Positions 10,312-20,287 of a stretch of DNA of 64,000 nt are shown in pieces. The stretch is from Chara braunii (taxonomy: Eukaryota; Streptophyta; Charophyceae; Charales; Characeae): positions 2,635,970 through 2,699,969 of the forward strand of contig BFEA01000124.1 of the NCBI GenBank assembly GCA_003427395.1, written 5' to 3'. Made by a program: the position numbers and the translations under genes. Position 1 is the stretch's first letter. The number at the start of each line of letters is the position of its first letter. Below the pieces are notes generated by a model. It saw nothing but the letters and a program-made list of their open reading frames with translations, was not told the DNA's origin and ran no database searches.

Positions 10312-10923
10312 ATGAAGACTTCAAAACGCAGGCATCCGGTGTCCCTGGTAAAAGGTCAACTACATAATATCGAATGCAAGATTCTTTCATTTTTTTGCGT
10401 AGCAGCCCGGAACTCCTTCTGGACTATTACCTTTCTTAGCTCAGATAACTCTCCGACTATGGTAAGTTTCCCGGCTCCAGACACACATATGCCCTCTTCG
10501 ATCGCAACCTTGGTTCGGTCGGCCATCCACGATAAATTTGTCTTTCGTTTAATTTCGGATATTTTGATGGCTCGCATTTTCATGGATAACCCTGATGCTC
10601 TCGGCAAACGCATCAAATTTTATATACCTATGTTGGATGTTAGATTTGTGGAGGGTCATTTAGAAACTCTGGAAAGAGAGGGTCTCCGTCTTCTCCCAAT
10701 TGCATGGTTTGCAGAGAAGCGGAGATAAGAACTGAGTAGGATTTGTATCCTCTTCTCGAGGACGACGAAATGCCTGATGGATTTGGAAAGCCGCCTTCCC
10801 AATAACAAGAAACTGAACTCTCAATTTCTGCAATCCTTTCTCATGTCTGCATGGACAACTGATGAGATTGCTGCTGCGGCACCCTGAATCCAACAGGCAA
10901 TGGGCAGACCTTTGCACGGATGA
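10312..10923 (+). pseudogene. LINE E2 ORF1 C-terminal domain of unknown function
   Basis: One continuous frame with two in-frame stops (TAA at 10,726 and TGA after 'EIAAAAP') and a terminal TGA at 10,921. Conserved pieces: 'ILSFFCVAARNSFWTITF', 'SSIATLVRSAI', 'KFVFRLISDILMARIF', 'KRIKFYIPMLDVRF', 'LEREGLRLLPIAWF' and 'NKKLNSQFLQSFLMSAW'. These align in order with E1, E5 and E6. The closing TGA overlaps the endonuclease ATG as ATGA (10,920-10,923). Function unknown; see findings. Confidence 0.7.
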
Positions 10924-11087
10924 GTAAACTCAAAATTATGAGTTGGAACCTGAGAGGGCTAGGAGATACGGCCGACAATTTCAAGAAGGAACGTCTTAAG
11001 TCCTGGATTCACTCAAAAGGAATACAGATCGCTTGTCTTCAAGAAACCAAATTGAATTAGGATAAATTAAACAATATCGATAATTGG
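10920..11087 (+). pseudogene. LINE E2 endonuclease, N-terminal piece
   Basis: Starts 'MSKLKIMSWNLRGLGD' and includes 'IACLQETKL' with the catalytic Glu intact. A TAG at 11,058 follows 'TKLN'; relatives have Glu or Ala there. The reading then meets the inserted element at 11,088 and resumes after it at 11,607 with the duplicated GATAATTGG ('DNW'). Confidence 0.85.
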
Positions 11088-11606
11088 CTAGGTTACCGGG
11101 CCGGACGTCCGGGACCCCCCTGACCGTCCGGGATGTCCGACCGGACGTCTGGTCGGACGTCGGACCGGACAGGGCATGTCCGACCTAGCGCAAAAAAAAN
11201 NNNNNNNNNNNNNNNNNNNNNNNNNNNNNNNNNNNNNNNNNNNNNNNNNNNNNNNNNNNNNNNNNNNNNNNNNNNNNNNNNNNNNNNNNNNNNNNNNNNN
11301 NNNNNNNNNNNNNNNNNNNNNNNNNNNNNNNNNNNNNNNNNNNNNNNNNNNNNNNNNNNNNNNNNNNNNNNNNNNNNNNNNNNNNNNNNNNNNNNNNNNN
11401 NNNNNNNNNNNNNNNNNNNNNNNNNNNNNNNNNNNNNNNNNNNNNNNNNNNNNNNNNNNNNNNNNNNNNNNNNNNNNNNNNNNNNNNNNNNNNNNTGTCA
11501 TAATTTTTTTTTTTTTTTTTTTTTTTTTTGGTGCCAAAAAGGCGTCGTCCGGAAATCCGGACGACGGTGGGGGGAGACGTCCGGTCTCCGGACCATTGGT
11601 AACCTA
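11088..11606. mobile_element. MULE-like inverted-repeat element with 9-bp target duplication
   Basis: The 9-mer GATAATTGG occurs at both 11,079-11,087 and 11,607-11,615, once as the end of the interrupted EN codons and once as their continuation. Between them the left end is CTAGGTTACC and the right end GGTAACCTA, an inverted repeat. The interior is GC-rich with repeated CCGGACGTCCGG-type palindromes, short A and T runs, and an assembly gap of 296 N (11,200-11,495), so true length is unknown. A 9-bp duplication is typical of Mutator-like (MULE) elements; the family assignment is inferred, with no transposase seen. Confidence 0.85.
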
Positions 11607-11615
11607 GATAATTGG

Positions 11616-12260
11616 TGGGATGGTCCGCAAATTTGGTCTCCTGCCATGGGTTATAAAAGGGGTGTCAAAATCCTTATTCATAGGGACCTTGATGCAGAAA
11701 TAGTAGACTACTATGCTGATTTGTGGGGTCACTGGGCCTGGATCAAATTGCTGATCCAGGATCAGTACTGGATTTTCGCATCGATTTATGCCCCCACAGA
11801 CCCTCGATTTCGACGCATTTTCTTTGAAGACTTGTTGTTTGTAATTTCGACATGCGACAAACCGATTCTGGTCGGTGATTGGAATTGCTCGCTAGATGTC
11901 TCTGTATCCTCATAGTGTTTAAACTGCCGAGGAGACAAGTTGGCTCTGACTAATCTTATGAATTCCTTAGAGTTGATTGACCCCTATTGCCTGATACACC
12001 CAGACAAGGACGAATTCACGTGGTTCTCGAACCCTCATGAGTCAGTGGGTATCATCAAAAGAAAACTTGATGTCCTCTTGACTTCGACCCGTATCTTCTC
12101 AAATCTTCTGTCAGTTTTCTCACGAATCCTGACAACTAATCGAAACTATCGAGAACAATCTCTTCAAAGGAGAATTAAGTACGCAGAGACGAGAATGGAT
12201 ACACACCCAATCTCTAATCTGGTATGGGGTAAAGAAAGGGCTAAACTCATGACTGAATGA
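11616..12260 (+). pseudogene. LINE E2 endonuclease C-terminal piece with deletion
   Basis: Resumes 'WWDGPQIWSPAMG', then 'RGVKILIHRDL', 'IFASIYAPTD', 'ILVGDWNCSLD' (GDWN holds catalytic Asp/Asn). After a stop at 11,913 the frame picks up 'LALTNLMNSLELIDPY' and 'FTWFSNP'. It then jumps from 'RKLDVLLTSTRIFSN' straight to 'LLSVFSRILTTNRNYRE'. The SDHxP catalytic His segment present in E1, E5 and E6 is deleted. The frame ends at TGA 12,258 where E5 has Trp ('EWDMLQQE'). Confidence 0.85.
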
Positions 12261-13863
12261 GATAATTTGCAGAAGCAAAAATCTGAAGAATGACTGCAGA
12301 TCAAAGGTATCATTGTCTATGACAGAATGGCAAAAGAGTCATTCCAACGACTACTGCCAAAAAGATCCACAGCCCCGATGCGAGAGTTAGCTCATCCCTT
12401 CGACCCTGTTGGGTCAAGGATCATACGGAAATTTGTGATTATGCTGCTCTATACTACAAAGACATACTGACATCTCGACTCCAAGGTGCCGCAGTGGTGG
12501 ATAATCTCCACCTCAACAGTGACCATTGGTCTAACACCAAAGTGAGAATCTCAAGCTCTGGCATATTAGACCTTGACCGCCCTATTACGTTGGTAGAAGC
12601 CCCCACAACATTAAGCGCTATGACAAAAGAAAAGTCCCCCGGGGACGATGGTCTCTCGGTGAAACTATACCTATCTATTTGGGATGAGGTAGGGGATTCT
12701 TTGGTCGAGATTTATAACGAAATTTTAGTCAGTGGTAGCTTATCTAGTATGTGTAGAGGCATTATCTCAGTTCTGTTAAAGAAAGGTGACATATCTGAAA
12801 TTAGAAATTGGAGACCAGTCTCTGTCCTGAATGTTTCCTATAAGCTTCTGGCTAAGATTTTAGCGAAGAGATTAGGGAGATATCTTTCAGAGTTAGTGTT
12901 ACCAGATCAGACCACCTTTATAAAAGGCAGATAAATTTTCACTAACATAGTGACTGTTGTCGAAACGTTAGAAATCATCCATAACGAAGACCGGAATTTG
13001 TCTGTCCTCCTCTTGGATCTGAAAAACTTATGATCGAGTTAACTGGTCTTATGTCATAACAACGCTAAATGTAATTGGCTTTGGAAAATCTTTCAGTAAG
13101 TGGGTGGTTACTATGTATTCAATGTCGACTGCAACAGTGTTAGTGAATGGGAGGGTGTCAAATGAGTTCTCCCTGTCTCGGTCCCTTAGGCAAGGCTGCC
13201 CTTTGGCAACACTACTATTCGCAATTCAGATGGAAACGTTGTTGAGTAACATTAGAGTTAACCCGTCTATCCGCGGTCTGATGGTGGGCCAACTAGAATA
13301 CAAAGTAAAGCTTTGGCAGATGACCTCTTTGTGGTCTCAGAAAACTCGATGGCCTCGCTTTCAGCAGTGAAAGAGTGCTTAGACGAATACTCAAAGCTTT
13401 TTAAAGCCGCAGTAAACTGACACAAGTCTACTTTCTTCCCCCCCCCCACCTATGCGATGATCGTTCAGTGCGGCATGCGTAGAGTTAATGAAGATCAGTC
13501 CGAGCGTTTCTTGGGGGTTCACATCTCCCTTCTCTCATGTAGTGGGGATCATGACGACCTATTACTATATAAAATTTTACACAGACTGGTAACTTGGGGC
13601 AAAGCCCCCCACCTCTCACTGTTTGGACGAGGGATGGTAATAAATGACGCACTTTTTCCGTTGTTGTGGTTTGTGAGGACCGTAAGGGGTTTTGGGAAAC
13701 ATTTGTACAAACTGATGAAGAGAAGAGTTGCGAAGTTTCTGTTGAAACCTTACGTGAAGGATGAGGAATCCTTCCTCTCCAAAGTTGTTTGGGAGCTACT
13801 CTGTCTCCCTCGCGACCAAGCGGGCCTGGGTATTCTCGATCCACAAGAGAGAACGACGCCATG
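12261..13863 (+). pseudogene. LINE E2 reverse transcriptase
   Basis: Motifs in order across several frames: 'MRELAHPFDP', 'EKSPGDDGLSVKLY', 'GIISVLLKKGD', 'NWRPVSVLNVSYKLLAK', 'DQTTFIKGR', a frameshift at motif A (about 13,020-13,030, 'YDRVNWSYV'), motif B 'SRSLRQGCPLATLLF', then motif C 'ALADDLFVVSEN' reached only by a second frameshift near 13,310. Further on, 'QSERFLGVHIS', 'LFGRGMVINDALFPLLWF' and 'QAGLGILDP'. TGA at 12,291 and 13,418 replace Trp of relatives. Not translatable as it stands. Confidence 0.88.
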
Positions 13864-15300
13864 CTGATAAAGTGGTTGGTGAAAGCTGCGGTAAATCCCG
13901 AAGTCCCCCATTGGGTGACACTTGCTGAATATATTCTATCAAAGGAATGAGACCTCAGTCGCCTAGCCGATGTATGAACTTGTCTGATGCTCCACTCGTA
14001 TCAACGTCGGTTCATTAAATCCCCTTTTCTGGAAAACAACCATTCTGTCATGGAGACTACTCAGATCTAAGGTGTGGGTAGTTCCATTTACTAAAGCTGA
14101 AGTCGTGGATCAACCTATCTTCGAAAACCATCACATTCGAATGGACACGGGTGAGTGGTTTAAAGCTGATAACTCAACAGGAGGATTTGAATGCATATGG
14201 ATTAAAAAAGGTGTACTCCGCTTTGAAGATCTCTGGGACGAAGTCAAGGGCAATTGGAAGTTAATTAATGAGCTGAAACAGTTACTGGGACAAGTAAAAG
14301 GGATTCAAGAGAAAATGACTCTTATCATTAAGGCCATTCCTAATGCTTGGACATATTTGTTAACTTCAGTTACAACAGACCCCCGAGCTACCTGGTATAT
14401 AGTGAATGATTCAACAACCTCGCACCAGGTTTGAAAACTAATTGAGATCCAACCTAATGAGAAGTGTATCTTTCAAAGTTTGTCTCTCGACATAACAACA
14501 CTGATCCGGTGGTGGGATCAACCTTTTCTCATATTCGGGTAATGGAGTATATCCAAAGGGATGGCTCCACCTCCTGCATGTTGTTCGCTAATGGTAACCC
14601 AATTAGAGCCCTGAAATTGGACCCCAAGATATGGGAATGGAGGGTTTTTAGTCGTGATGGTCAGAATTTGTGCCTACTTGATCACACTCAAAGTATAGGC
14701 TATAGCCTAGCCCCCTCATCCCTCGACCCTCTGATAACAGCCATGTCGCGTTGGCAGTTATCACTCTTGTTGGAACCAGAACGGATTACATCTGATATGA
14801 AGAAATGCTGGAAACAGTTGAAACAGATACCTAACCAACGACATGCATCATTACTTTGGCTTCTGAGTATGGTTGCTACTCCCTTGGCAGTTTGGTTGAC
14901 AGAGTATGGTATGAAAGTCGATCTAACATGCCAACGTTGCCAGTGAGTATTTGAATCTACTGTCCATGTATGGTGGGAGTGTCCAACTTCACATCGTATA
15001 TGAACCTGGTGGGCCAAGAAATGGGATCAACTTATTGGAAAAATCTTCTCATGGGACAAAGTATGGAGCCTCCTGGGAGGAGTTCCTAAAAACCTCGCCT
15101 CTAAGAAGGGATGTGGATACGGGGCAAGGTCGGTGATTTATTCAATCATATGAAAAAGACGAAATTACAAGGTGTTTTAGGACAAAGAATGGTCAAACAA
15201 GCAGATTCGAAAAACAGTTCATCATGGGATGAGACATGTCATTTCAACAGATTGGAGGGAAGGTCTGAAATGCAGAAAACAAATTTAAGGGGTTAAGCTG
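13864..15300 (+). pseudogene. LINE E2 C-terminal region and zinc-binding tail
   Basis: 13,910-13,980 reads 'LAEYILSKE*DLSRLADV*' with TGA at two Trp positions of E1/E5. A long frame (14,072-14,434) gives the connecting region, and another (14,464-14,946) includes 'RHASLLWLLSMVATPLAVWL' and CQRCQ. The zinc motif CxxC...HVWWEC follows in the same frame after a TGA at 14,944 (Trp in E5), then 'TSHRI*TWW' with TGA at 15,001, again Trp in E5. 'WSLLGGVPKNLASKKGCGY' continues the tail. Confidence 0.82.
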
Positions 15301-16096
15301 GTTTAAGGATACCTGGTGCTTACATGGTTCGATGGCACGAATTACGGACGACACCAAATTGACGATAGATGATTGTTTTTTTTCTTAGTGGGTGAAATCA
15401 CTACCAACCTCAGTTGCTCGATTTTGTTATTTTCGTAGTAGACAGACAGCGGGCTTTGGGTGGAGGGAGCGTCTACAGGAAGTTTGGTAATCTTGGGTCA
15501 CGAGATTTTTCTCACCGCCATAGGTGAGCGCAGGTAAAACAGGTTAAACAAGATAGGATTACAGTAGATAGAAGCACAGTAGGGTAGGGGGCCCTCTGGC
15601 TTGATCCAAGGGGGTCGGAGCATGGAGCTGATGTTTTAAAATTCGTTTGTAGAGTCCTTGGGGGCAGTGATGGCTGAACAGTCATGCCATAGTTGATGGG
15701 TTGGTTGTTGACCTTTTCTTGCTAATCAAGTAGCTAGGTATTGGTTTTGGTTTGTGAGTGTTTTTTTTTTGTAGGCCGTGAAGGCATATTCTTTTGATTG
15801 TTGAACAGTAGGTACATACTAGATTTTGGTTTGTGCGGTTTTATAGGCCGTGAAGGCATACTTTGTTTTCTCAGGGTCGTGGAATGTCAGGGCAGTGGTT
15901 TAGATTTTGTTATTTCTGTCCCTAGACCTTGGATCCCGACGCCTGAAACTGTTTGCTTGCTGGGGTATAACGCCTCTAGGCTTCCCTTCCTCCGGGTTGT
16001 TCAAGTTTGTTGAGGATTCCCGACCTCAGGTTAAATGGTTATGAAGTAATATAAAGCCCTCATGACCCTTTTTTATGTAAAAAAAAAAAAAAAAAA
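15301..16096 (+). other. LINE E2 3' UTR and poly(A) tail
   Basis: Non-coding. Contains two direct copies of a segment with TAGGCCGTGAAGGCATA (about 15,773 and 15,845). It ends in 18 A at 16,079-16,096, taken as the retrotransposon tail and the 3' boundary of E2. Confidence 0.75.
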
Positions 16097-16379
16097 CATT
16101 CTCTAAGTAGTTGGGGCTCCACATGACGGCCCCTATGGTGGAGCGGATTCCCGACCAACAGAAGGGCCCGACGGATTGCAAAAATATATATATATTTTTT
16201 TAAACCACAAGTACACCCGCACCTGATTTAAACGAACCTGAATTTCACTGCGCACCAAGTTTGTCGAGCCTGGGTGCGGTCGTATTTTCTTTTCTCATAC
16301 TCCTCCCAAAAGAACAACGTGAAAAAGAAAAAAGAACTGAAAAAAAAAAAATGCCACAACGCTATAGGCGAGAAAGCAG

Positions 16380-16760
16380 TTGGATACAAAATCAGGGGGC
16401 AGTGTGAGAGTATGCCCTCAGTGAAGGCGTTTACATCTCTGCGTTCATCACGGACGTTGCTTTCATAAATGAAAAAAAAAAAAAAAGAGCCCCAATATGA
16501 ACGTGAAACCGGTTAGATACAGAATCTGAGTATATGCCCTCTTTGAGAAGTTGTCAGAAGTCCGTGCAGTGTTCCTTGCCTCGCGTTCATCACGGAGGTT
16601 CCTTTCATAAATGAAAAGCAAAAAAAAAAAAAAACAATAACAATATGGACGCGAAACAGGTCAGATATAGAATCCAAGTATATGCCCTCTTTGATAAGTC
16701 GTTTGAAGTCCGTGCAGTGCTCCCTGCCTCGCTGGCAGGGACCCGAAAAGAAAACAGAAG
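16380..16760. repeat. Tandem poly(A)-linked repeats inside TTAA element A
   Basis: Two to three imperfect copies of a ~150-bp unit, each with 'GTTAGATACAGAATC', 'TATGCCCTC', 'GCGTTCATCACGGA', 'CTTTCATAAATGAAA' and an A run. 'CTTTCATAAATGAAAG' is itself palindromic. Related blocks occur in element B (about 20,480-20,720) and at 22,095-22,240. Confidence 0.6.
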
Positions 16761-16877
16761 AAGAAACAAAACAACGAAAAAAAAAAAAAACCTAATACAA
16801 GCCATAAGTGCGGTTAGATTCATTCTTGAGTGTTGCAGTGTGAGCACACCTTTTTCAGGGCCTTTGCGGACATCGTT

Positions 16878-17360
16878 CAACAGAAAAAATTCCCACGAGA
16901 AATGAAAGTTGAAAAAACATTCTATAAAAGAAAAATCCTTCATATATATAAATTATCATTCCAATGTTCGTCCAATTCTAAAATTTCCAGTTTTATTTGA
17001 CAAGTTTCCGTCTAAATATGAACTTTCCCTCCCAACTACATCTATTTGTTCAAGATGGAATGAAAGTCTGGATGAGTTTATGAAATTTTTTAATTAAACT
17101 TTGATTCTACTACAACAAATATCTTCCAATTATGACTGAAAATCCTTACTTAGAACGACAGTCCAATTAAAATATTCCATGAACTCATCCAGACTTTCAT
17201 TCCATCTCTAACATTCAGTTCAAATAAGAAGGGATACCCCATTCGAGGAAGGAAAATTTTAAAATTGGAATGACATTTTTTAAGATGGAATAAAAATTTA
17301 AAATTTAGAATGTAATTTTAGTATAGAATGATTATTTAATTCAGGAAAATTTTTCTGTTG
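16878..17360 (-). mobile_element. R-family foldback MITE, copy R1
   Basis: Termini are CAACAGAAAAAATTCCC (16,878) and its inverse GGAAAATTTTTCTGTTG (to 17,360). Inside, 'GATGGAATGAAAGTCTGGA' (17,054) is repeated inverted as 'TCCAGACTTTCATTCCATC' (17,187), so most of the element can fold back. Copies R2 (22,299-22,574) and R3 (about 35,310-35,700) lie in the opposite orientation. It is AT-rich, carries no gene, and sits inside TTAA element A. Confidence 0.75.
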
Positions 17361-17639
17361 TTCCTCAATTTGTAGTTTATTATTATTTTTTTTTTTTGGG
17401 CTGCACTTTTTTTTTTTTTTTTTTTTTTTTTTGCCGACCCTACCCTGACCCCCGATCTTTTCGGAATGAGTCATTTTCAATGAATTTCTTTTGCCTGGGC
17501 AGTGTACTTGTGGTTTAAAAGCAATGTTGTTCTCTTAATTTCCCCTCACACTACCTACCTACCACTACTCCTAATTATAGGCATACGGGGAACCCCGTAG
17601 CAGCCAGAACCGTATTCACGAGAGAACATGTGGGGGTTG

Positions 17640-17915
17640 CTCCCAACCTGCAGGTGGGCGATACCGCCTAGGGGATAGTCGGTAGCATCAGGGACCATGA
17701 CAACGTGACCAATCCCTGTGCCTCCCCTCAGGTCCCCTCTCCTACGAATATCAACAGACTCTGCTCAATGCCGATCGGGGGATCCAGTGGTCTATCTCTA
17801 GGTGGCGAGCGCCAAGCATGCCCAGGAAGGTACATGAGGCCAATGGCGATTGAACCCACGACCTCCTTAATGCCACTTGCGTGCCTTACCAATTGAGTTA
17901 GGCCGCTGGATGATT
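17640..17915 (-). repeat. tRNA-derived SINE-like element
   Basis: On the minus strand from 17,908, 'GCGGCCTAACTCAATTGGTA' resembles RNA polymerase III box A, and 45 nt later 'GTGGGTTCAATCGCC' resembles box B. The acceptor stem does not close, so it is not a functional tRNA gene. A ~180-nt unique body follows. No clear poly(A) end is visible. Confidence 0.6.
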
Positions 17916-17939
17916 GCATGAATTTTGTCCTCGTTACAC

Positions 17940-18228
17940 ATGTCCTTGGAGATGAAATTTGAGATGAAAACGTGAAAACACTCCCAAGACAAATCCTTGG
18001 GCTCCTACTACCTCCTAGGATTTCACAGCCAAATCGTCCCCCACTCCAAGGGACCTTGCGAGGTCACAGGATTCGTGTTTCACGGAGAGGAGAGGGCATG
18101 CTTGAAGAGGTGCATTACAACTGAGAATCTAGATCGTGGCGGCACTCTTATCGGCTTTCAAGCACAATAGTGTTTCCCCCCCCCCCCCCCCTGACATCCC
18201 TCTAAGGACTAATCTTAAATCCGACGCT
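17940..18228. other. No gene seen
   Basis: Mixed sequence with a C run at 18,176-18,191. I recognise nothing here. Confidence 0.4.
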
Positions 18229-18905
18229 CCGAGGATAGGTGGAATGCCGCCGCCAAAATTCCAATATATTCCCCGAGGATTCAAGTTCATGCTTTGAGCC
18301 CGAGGATACCCTGAGGAGTGACTAACGACGCCCTTAGGGTGTAGCTTTGTTGGTAAGAGGACATCAAGAGGTCGTGGGTTCGATTCCCATTGCCCACACA
18401 TTTGTGCCTACAACGCGTGTGGTGCTTTACCTTCGAGATACACGGTAGCTCAGTGGCTAGAGCTCGGGCGTTATAAGGGGGAGATTGTGAGTTCGATTCC
18501 ATCAGGCCTCAATCTCCACTTTGCACTATCGGTTGATGTTTCGTTTCGCACCACACATACTTGTCCCCCACCTCCGAGGATAGGTGGAATGTCGTCGCCA
18601 AAATTCCAATATTTCCCAGAGGATTCATGCTTGGAGCCCGAGGACACCCTGGGGAGTGTCTAACAATGCCCTTAGAGTGTAGCTTTGTTGGCAATACGAC
18701 ATCCAGGAGGTCGTGGATTCAATTCTCATTGCCCACACATTTGTGCCTGCACCATGCTTGGTGCTTTACTTTCGAGATACACGATAGCTCAATGGCTAGA
18801 GCTCAGGCGTTGCAAGGGCGAGATTGTGCGTTCGATTCCATCAGACCTCAATCTCCAGTTTGCACAATCAGTTGATTTTTGGTTTCACACCACACCTACT
18901 CGTCC
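18229..18905 (+). repeat. Tandemly duplicated dimeric tRNA-like SINE
   Basis: A ~335-bp unit occurs twice in tandem (from 18,229 and from 18,570, both starting near 'CCGAGGATAGGTGGAATG'). Each unit contains two tRNA-like modules: 'GTAGCTTTGTTGGTAAGAG...GTGGGTTCGATTCCC', and 'GGTAGCTCAGTGGCTAGAGC...GAGTTCGATTCC'. Box A and box B are clear in each first-copy module; in the second copy box B has mutated (GTGGATTCAATTC). It is therefore a tandem duplication of a dimeric SINE. Confidence 0.75.
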
Positions 18906-19576
18906 CCCACCCTACCGTCTTCCCCCAAACATAATGCATATGTTGGTGAGAGAGGGAGAGAGAGGAGATGGACACACACGAGAAGAAGCAGCTGAGAGTC
19001 GTGGTTCGATCAAAAGAAAGAATGAATAACCAACGAAAAGATAATCGAACCCCTGACCTTGGCCTAGGCCGAAGTGATATACCGCCTAGGTCCAGGTACT
19101 GGGAAGACCGATGGTGTCGGACCAGGACCAGGCCGACGACCTAAAACTGGACCGGCCTAGCTGCCGGGCCTCAAGGGGGACTACTAAAACTATGCAGTCC
19201 CAGATCTGGTTCACCAAGAATGCAAAAAAAACACTGACTCAATATACCTATTTCTTCCCTTCTTACTCATACCCATCCAAACCAAGGAGATTCTTCCCAC
19301 TCTTACTCGTATCTAAACCAAAACCTGGGACCCATACTCATCGCGAAAATCTGGAAATTTTGAAAAGGGAAGGAGGGGAATGGACCTAGTTTGAAGAAAA
19401 TCGAGAGTTTCGGCAATGCACAAGGTGTGTTCGATGACCAGGATACCAGACGACCATAAAACTAAGCGCGGATGGTGTCGTTAGATGAACGGGGGACTGA
19501 TCGGTGGACCAAGGTGAAGGCTTGGTTCATACTAGTAAGCCCAATCACGACCCTAAGATTGTTTATATGGTAGTCC
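18906..19576. other. No gene seen; weak tRNA-like piece on the minus strand
   Basis: 'GGGGTTCGATTATC' (minus, ~19,050) is box-B-like and 'GGCGGTATATCACTTCGG' sits upstream of it. This is too weak to call a SINE with confidence. The rest is unassigned. Confidence 0.35.
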
Positions 19577-19740
19577 GCGCCTACTTAGCTCAGCCTGGCC
19601 AAGTTCTATTGGTTACGGTATTGAACTTTCGAGTGACGGGTTTGAGGTTTGAGCTCGAGGGGTCGAGGGTCTTATGGGATTATTCCCTTTGGTTTTGTCG
19701 GACGGGTTTGGGCCTGGGTGAGAGAAGGTTAACAACAGTC
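19577..19740 (+). repeat. tRNA-like SINE fragment related to 28,640-28,830
   Basis: 'GGTTACGGTATTGAACTTTC' followed by 'GGGTTTGAGG' looks like the D-arm to T-arm of a tRNA-like head. The downstream 'GAGGGTCTTATGGGATTAT' and 'TTTGGTTTTGTCGGACGG' recur at 28,755-28,805, so the two loci are copies of one family. Confidence 0.5.
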
Positions 19741-19764
19741 GTATTTTTCATCACCACTTCAGGA

Positions 19765-19945
19765 CACCCTTCACCACTTCAAGATGTAGCATGCCTAAAC
19801 ATGTGGTTTTCAGGGTCTTCGGACCTTTCACCACTTCAGGACCATTCAGGTATGAAAATCCTGAATGGTCCTGAACTGGTGAAAACTCCGAAGACCCTGA
19901 AAACCACCTGTTTAGGCAGGCTGCATCCTCAAGTGGTGAAGGGTG
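19765..19945. repeat. Long near-perfect hairpin (86-nt arms, 9-nt loop)
   Basis: Left arm 19,765-19,850 starts CACCCTTCACCACTTC. Right arm 19,860-19,945 ends GTGGTGAAGGGTG. The loop is TATGAAAAT. Arms match at most positions. The outline resembles a young inverted-duplication small-RNA precursor or a foldback element. The same unit then recurs as direct copies (about 19,936-20,040 and 20,030-20,130). Confidence 0.85.
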
Positions 19946-20165
19946 GTTTTCATGGTCTTCGGACCTTTCACCACTTCAGGACCATTCAGGATTTTCAGAC
20001 TGCCAAAAACTCTCACTTGACCACTTCAAGACACCCTTCACCACTTCAGGATGCAGCCTGCGTAAACAGGTGGTTTTCAGGGTCTTCGGACCTTTCACCA
20101 CTTTAGGACCATTCATGATTTTCAGACTGCCCAAAACTCTCACTTCTGAATTTTCATTCCTGAAT
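19946..20165. repeat. Direct repeats of the hairpin arm
   Basis: Copies of the 'GGTTTTCAGGGTCTTCGGAC' unit at about 19,943 and 20,071, each followed by 'TTTCACCACTT..AGGACCATTCA', then 'TTTTCAGACTGCC'. Each is also related to the left arm at 19,804. An older tandem array, part of which was inverted, would give this structure. Confidence 0.7.
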
Positions 20166-20287
20166 TTTCAGCTACCCGATAACCGTTTGTGGCCTTAGTC
20201 CGACTGATGAGACCAAGAGGGCGCCAACAAGTCCTCGTCCTCGGCAGTTTTACTATTTTTTTTTTTTTTCCCTTCCTCCTTTCTTAA

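Larger units (their letters stand above)
8769..16096 (+). mobile_element. LINE E2: full-length but heavily decayed non-LTR element
   Basis: Plus-strand LINE with the same order as E1: ORF1 (8,769-9,735), linker, ORF1 C-terminal domain (10,312-10,923), EN (10,920-12,260), RT (12,261-13,863), C-terminal tail (14,072-15,300), 3' UTR and an 18-nt poly(A) at 16,079-16,096. Its EN is split by a separate inverted-repeat element with a 9-bp target duplication (11,088-11,606). Seven in-frame TGA codons sit at positions that are Trp in relatives. Confidence 0.85.
16204..17514. mobile_element. TTAA element A: inverted-repeat DNA element, 1.3 kb
   Basis: Begins ACCACAAGTACACCCG and ends in the inverse GTGTACTTGTGGT, and both ends abut TTAA (16,200-16,203 and 17,515-17,518). 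Element B (20,288-21,017) shares the termini and internal blocks such as 'AATTTCACTGCGC' near the left end and 'GCCGACCCT' near the right end. The interior holds tandem poly(A)-linked repeats (about 16,380-16,640, 'GCGTTCATCACGGA') and a nested R-family MITE. TTAA boundaries are those of piggyBac-type transposition; no transposase is present, so it is non-autonomous. Confidence 0.75.

Noticed and set aside
11088-11915. Long frames across the N gap
   Set aside because: Their length comes from unknown bases. Only the EN part after 11,616 is supported.
17840-17915. Functional tRNA gene on the minus strand
   Set aside because: Box A and box B are good, but the acceptor stem does not pair, so I call it SINE-like.
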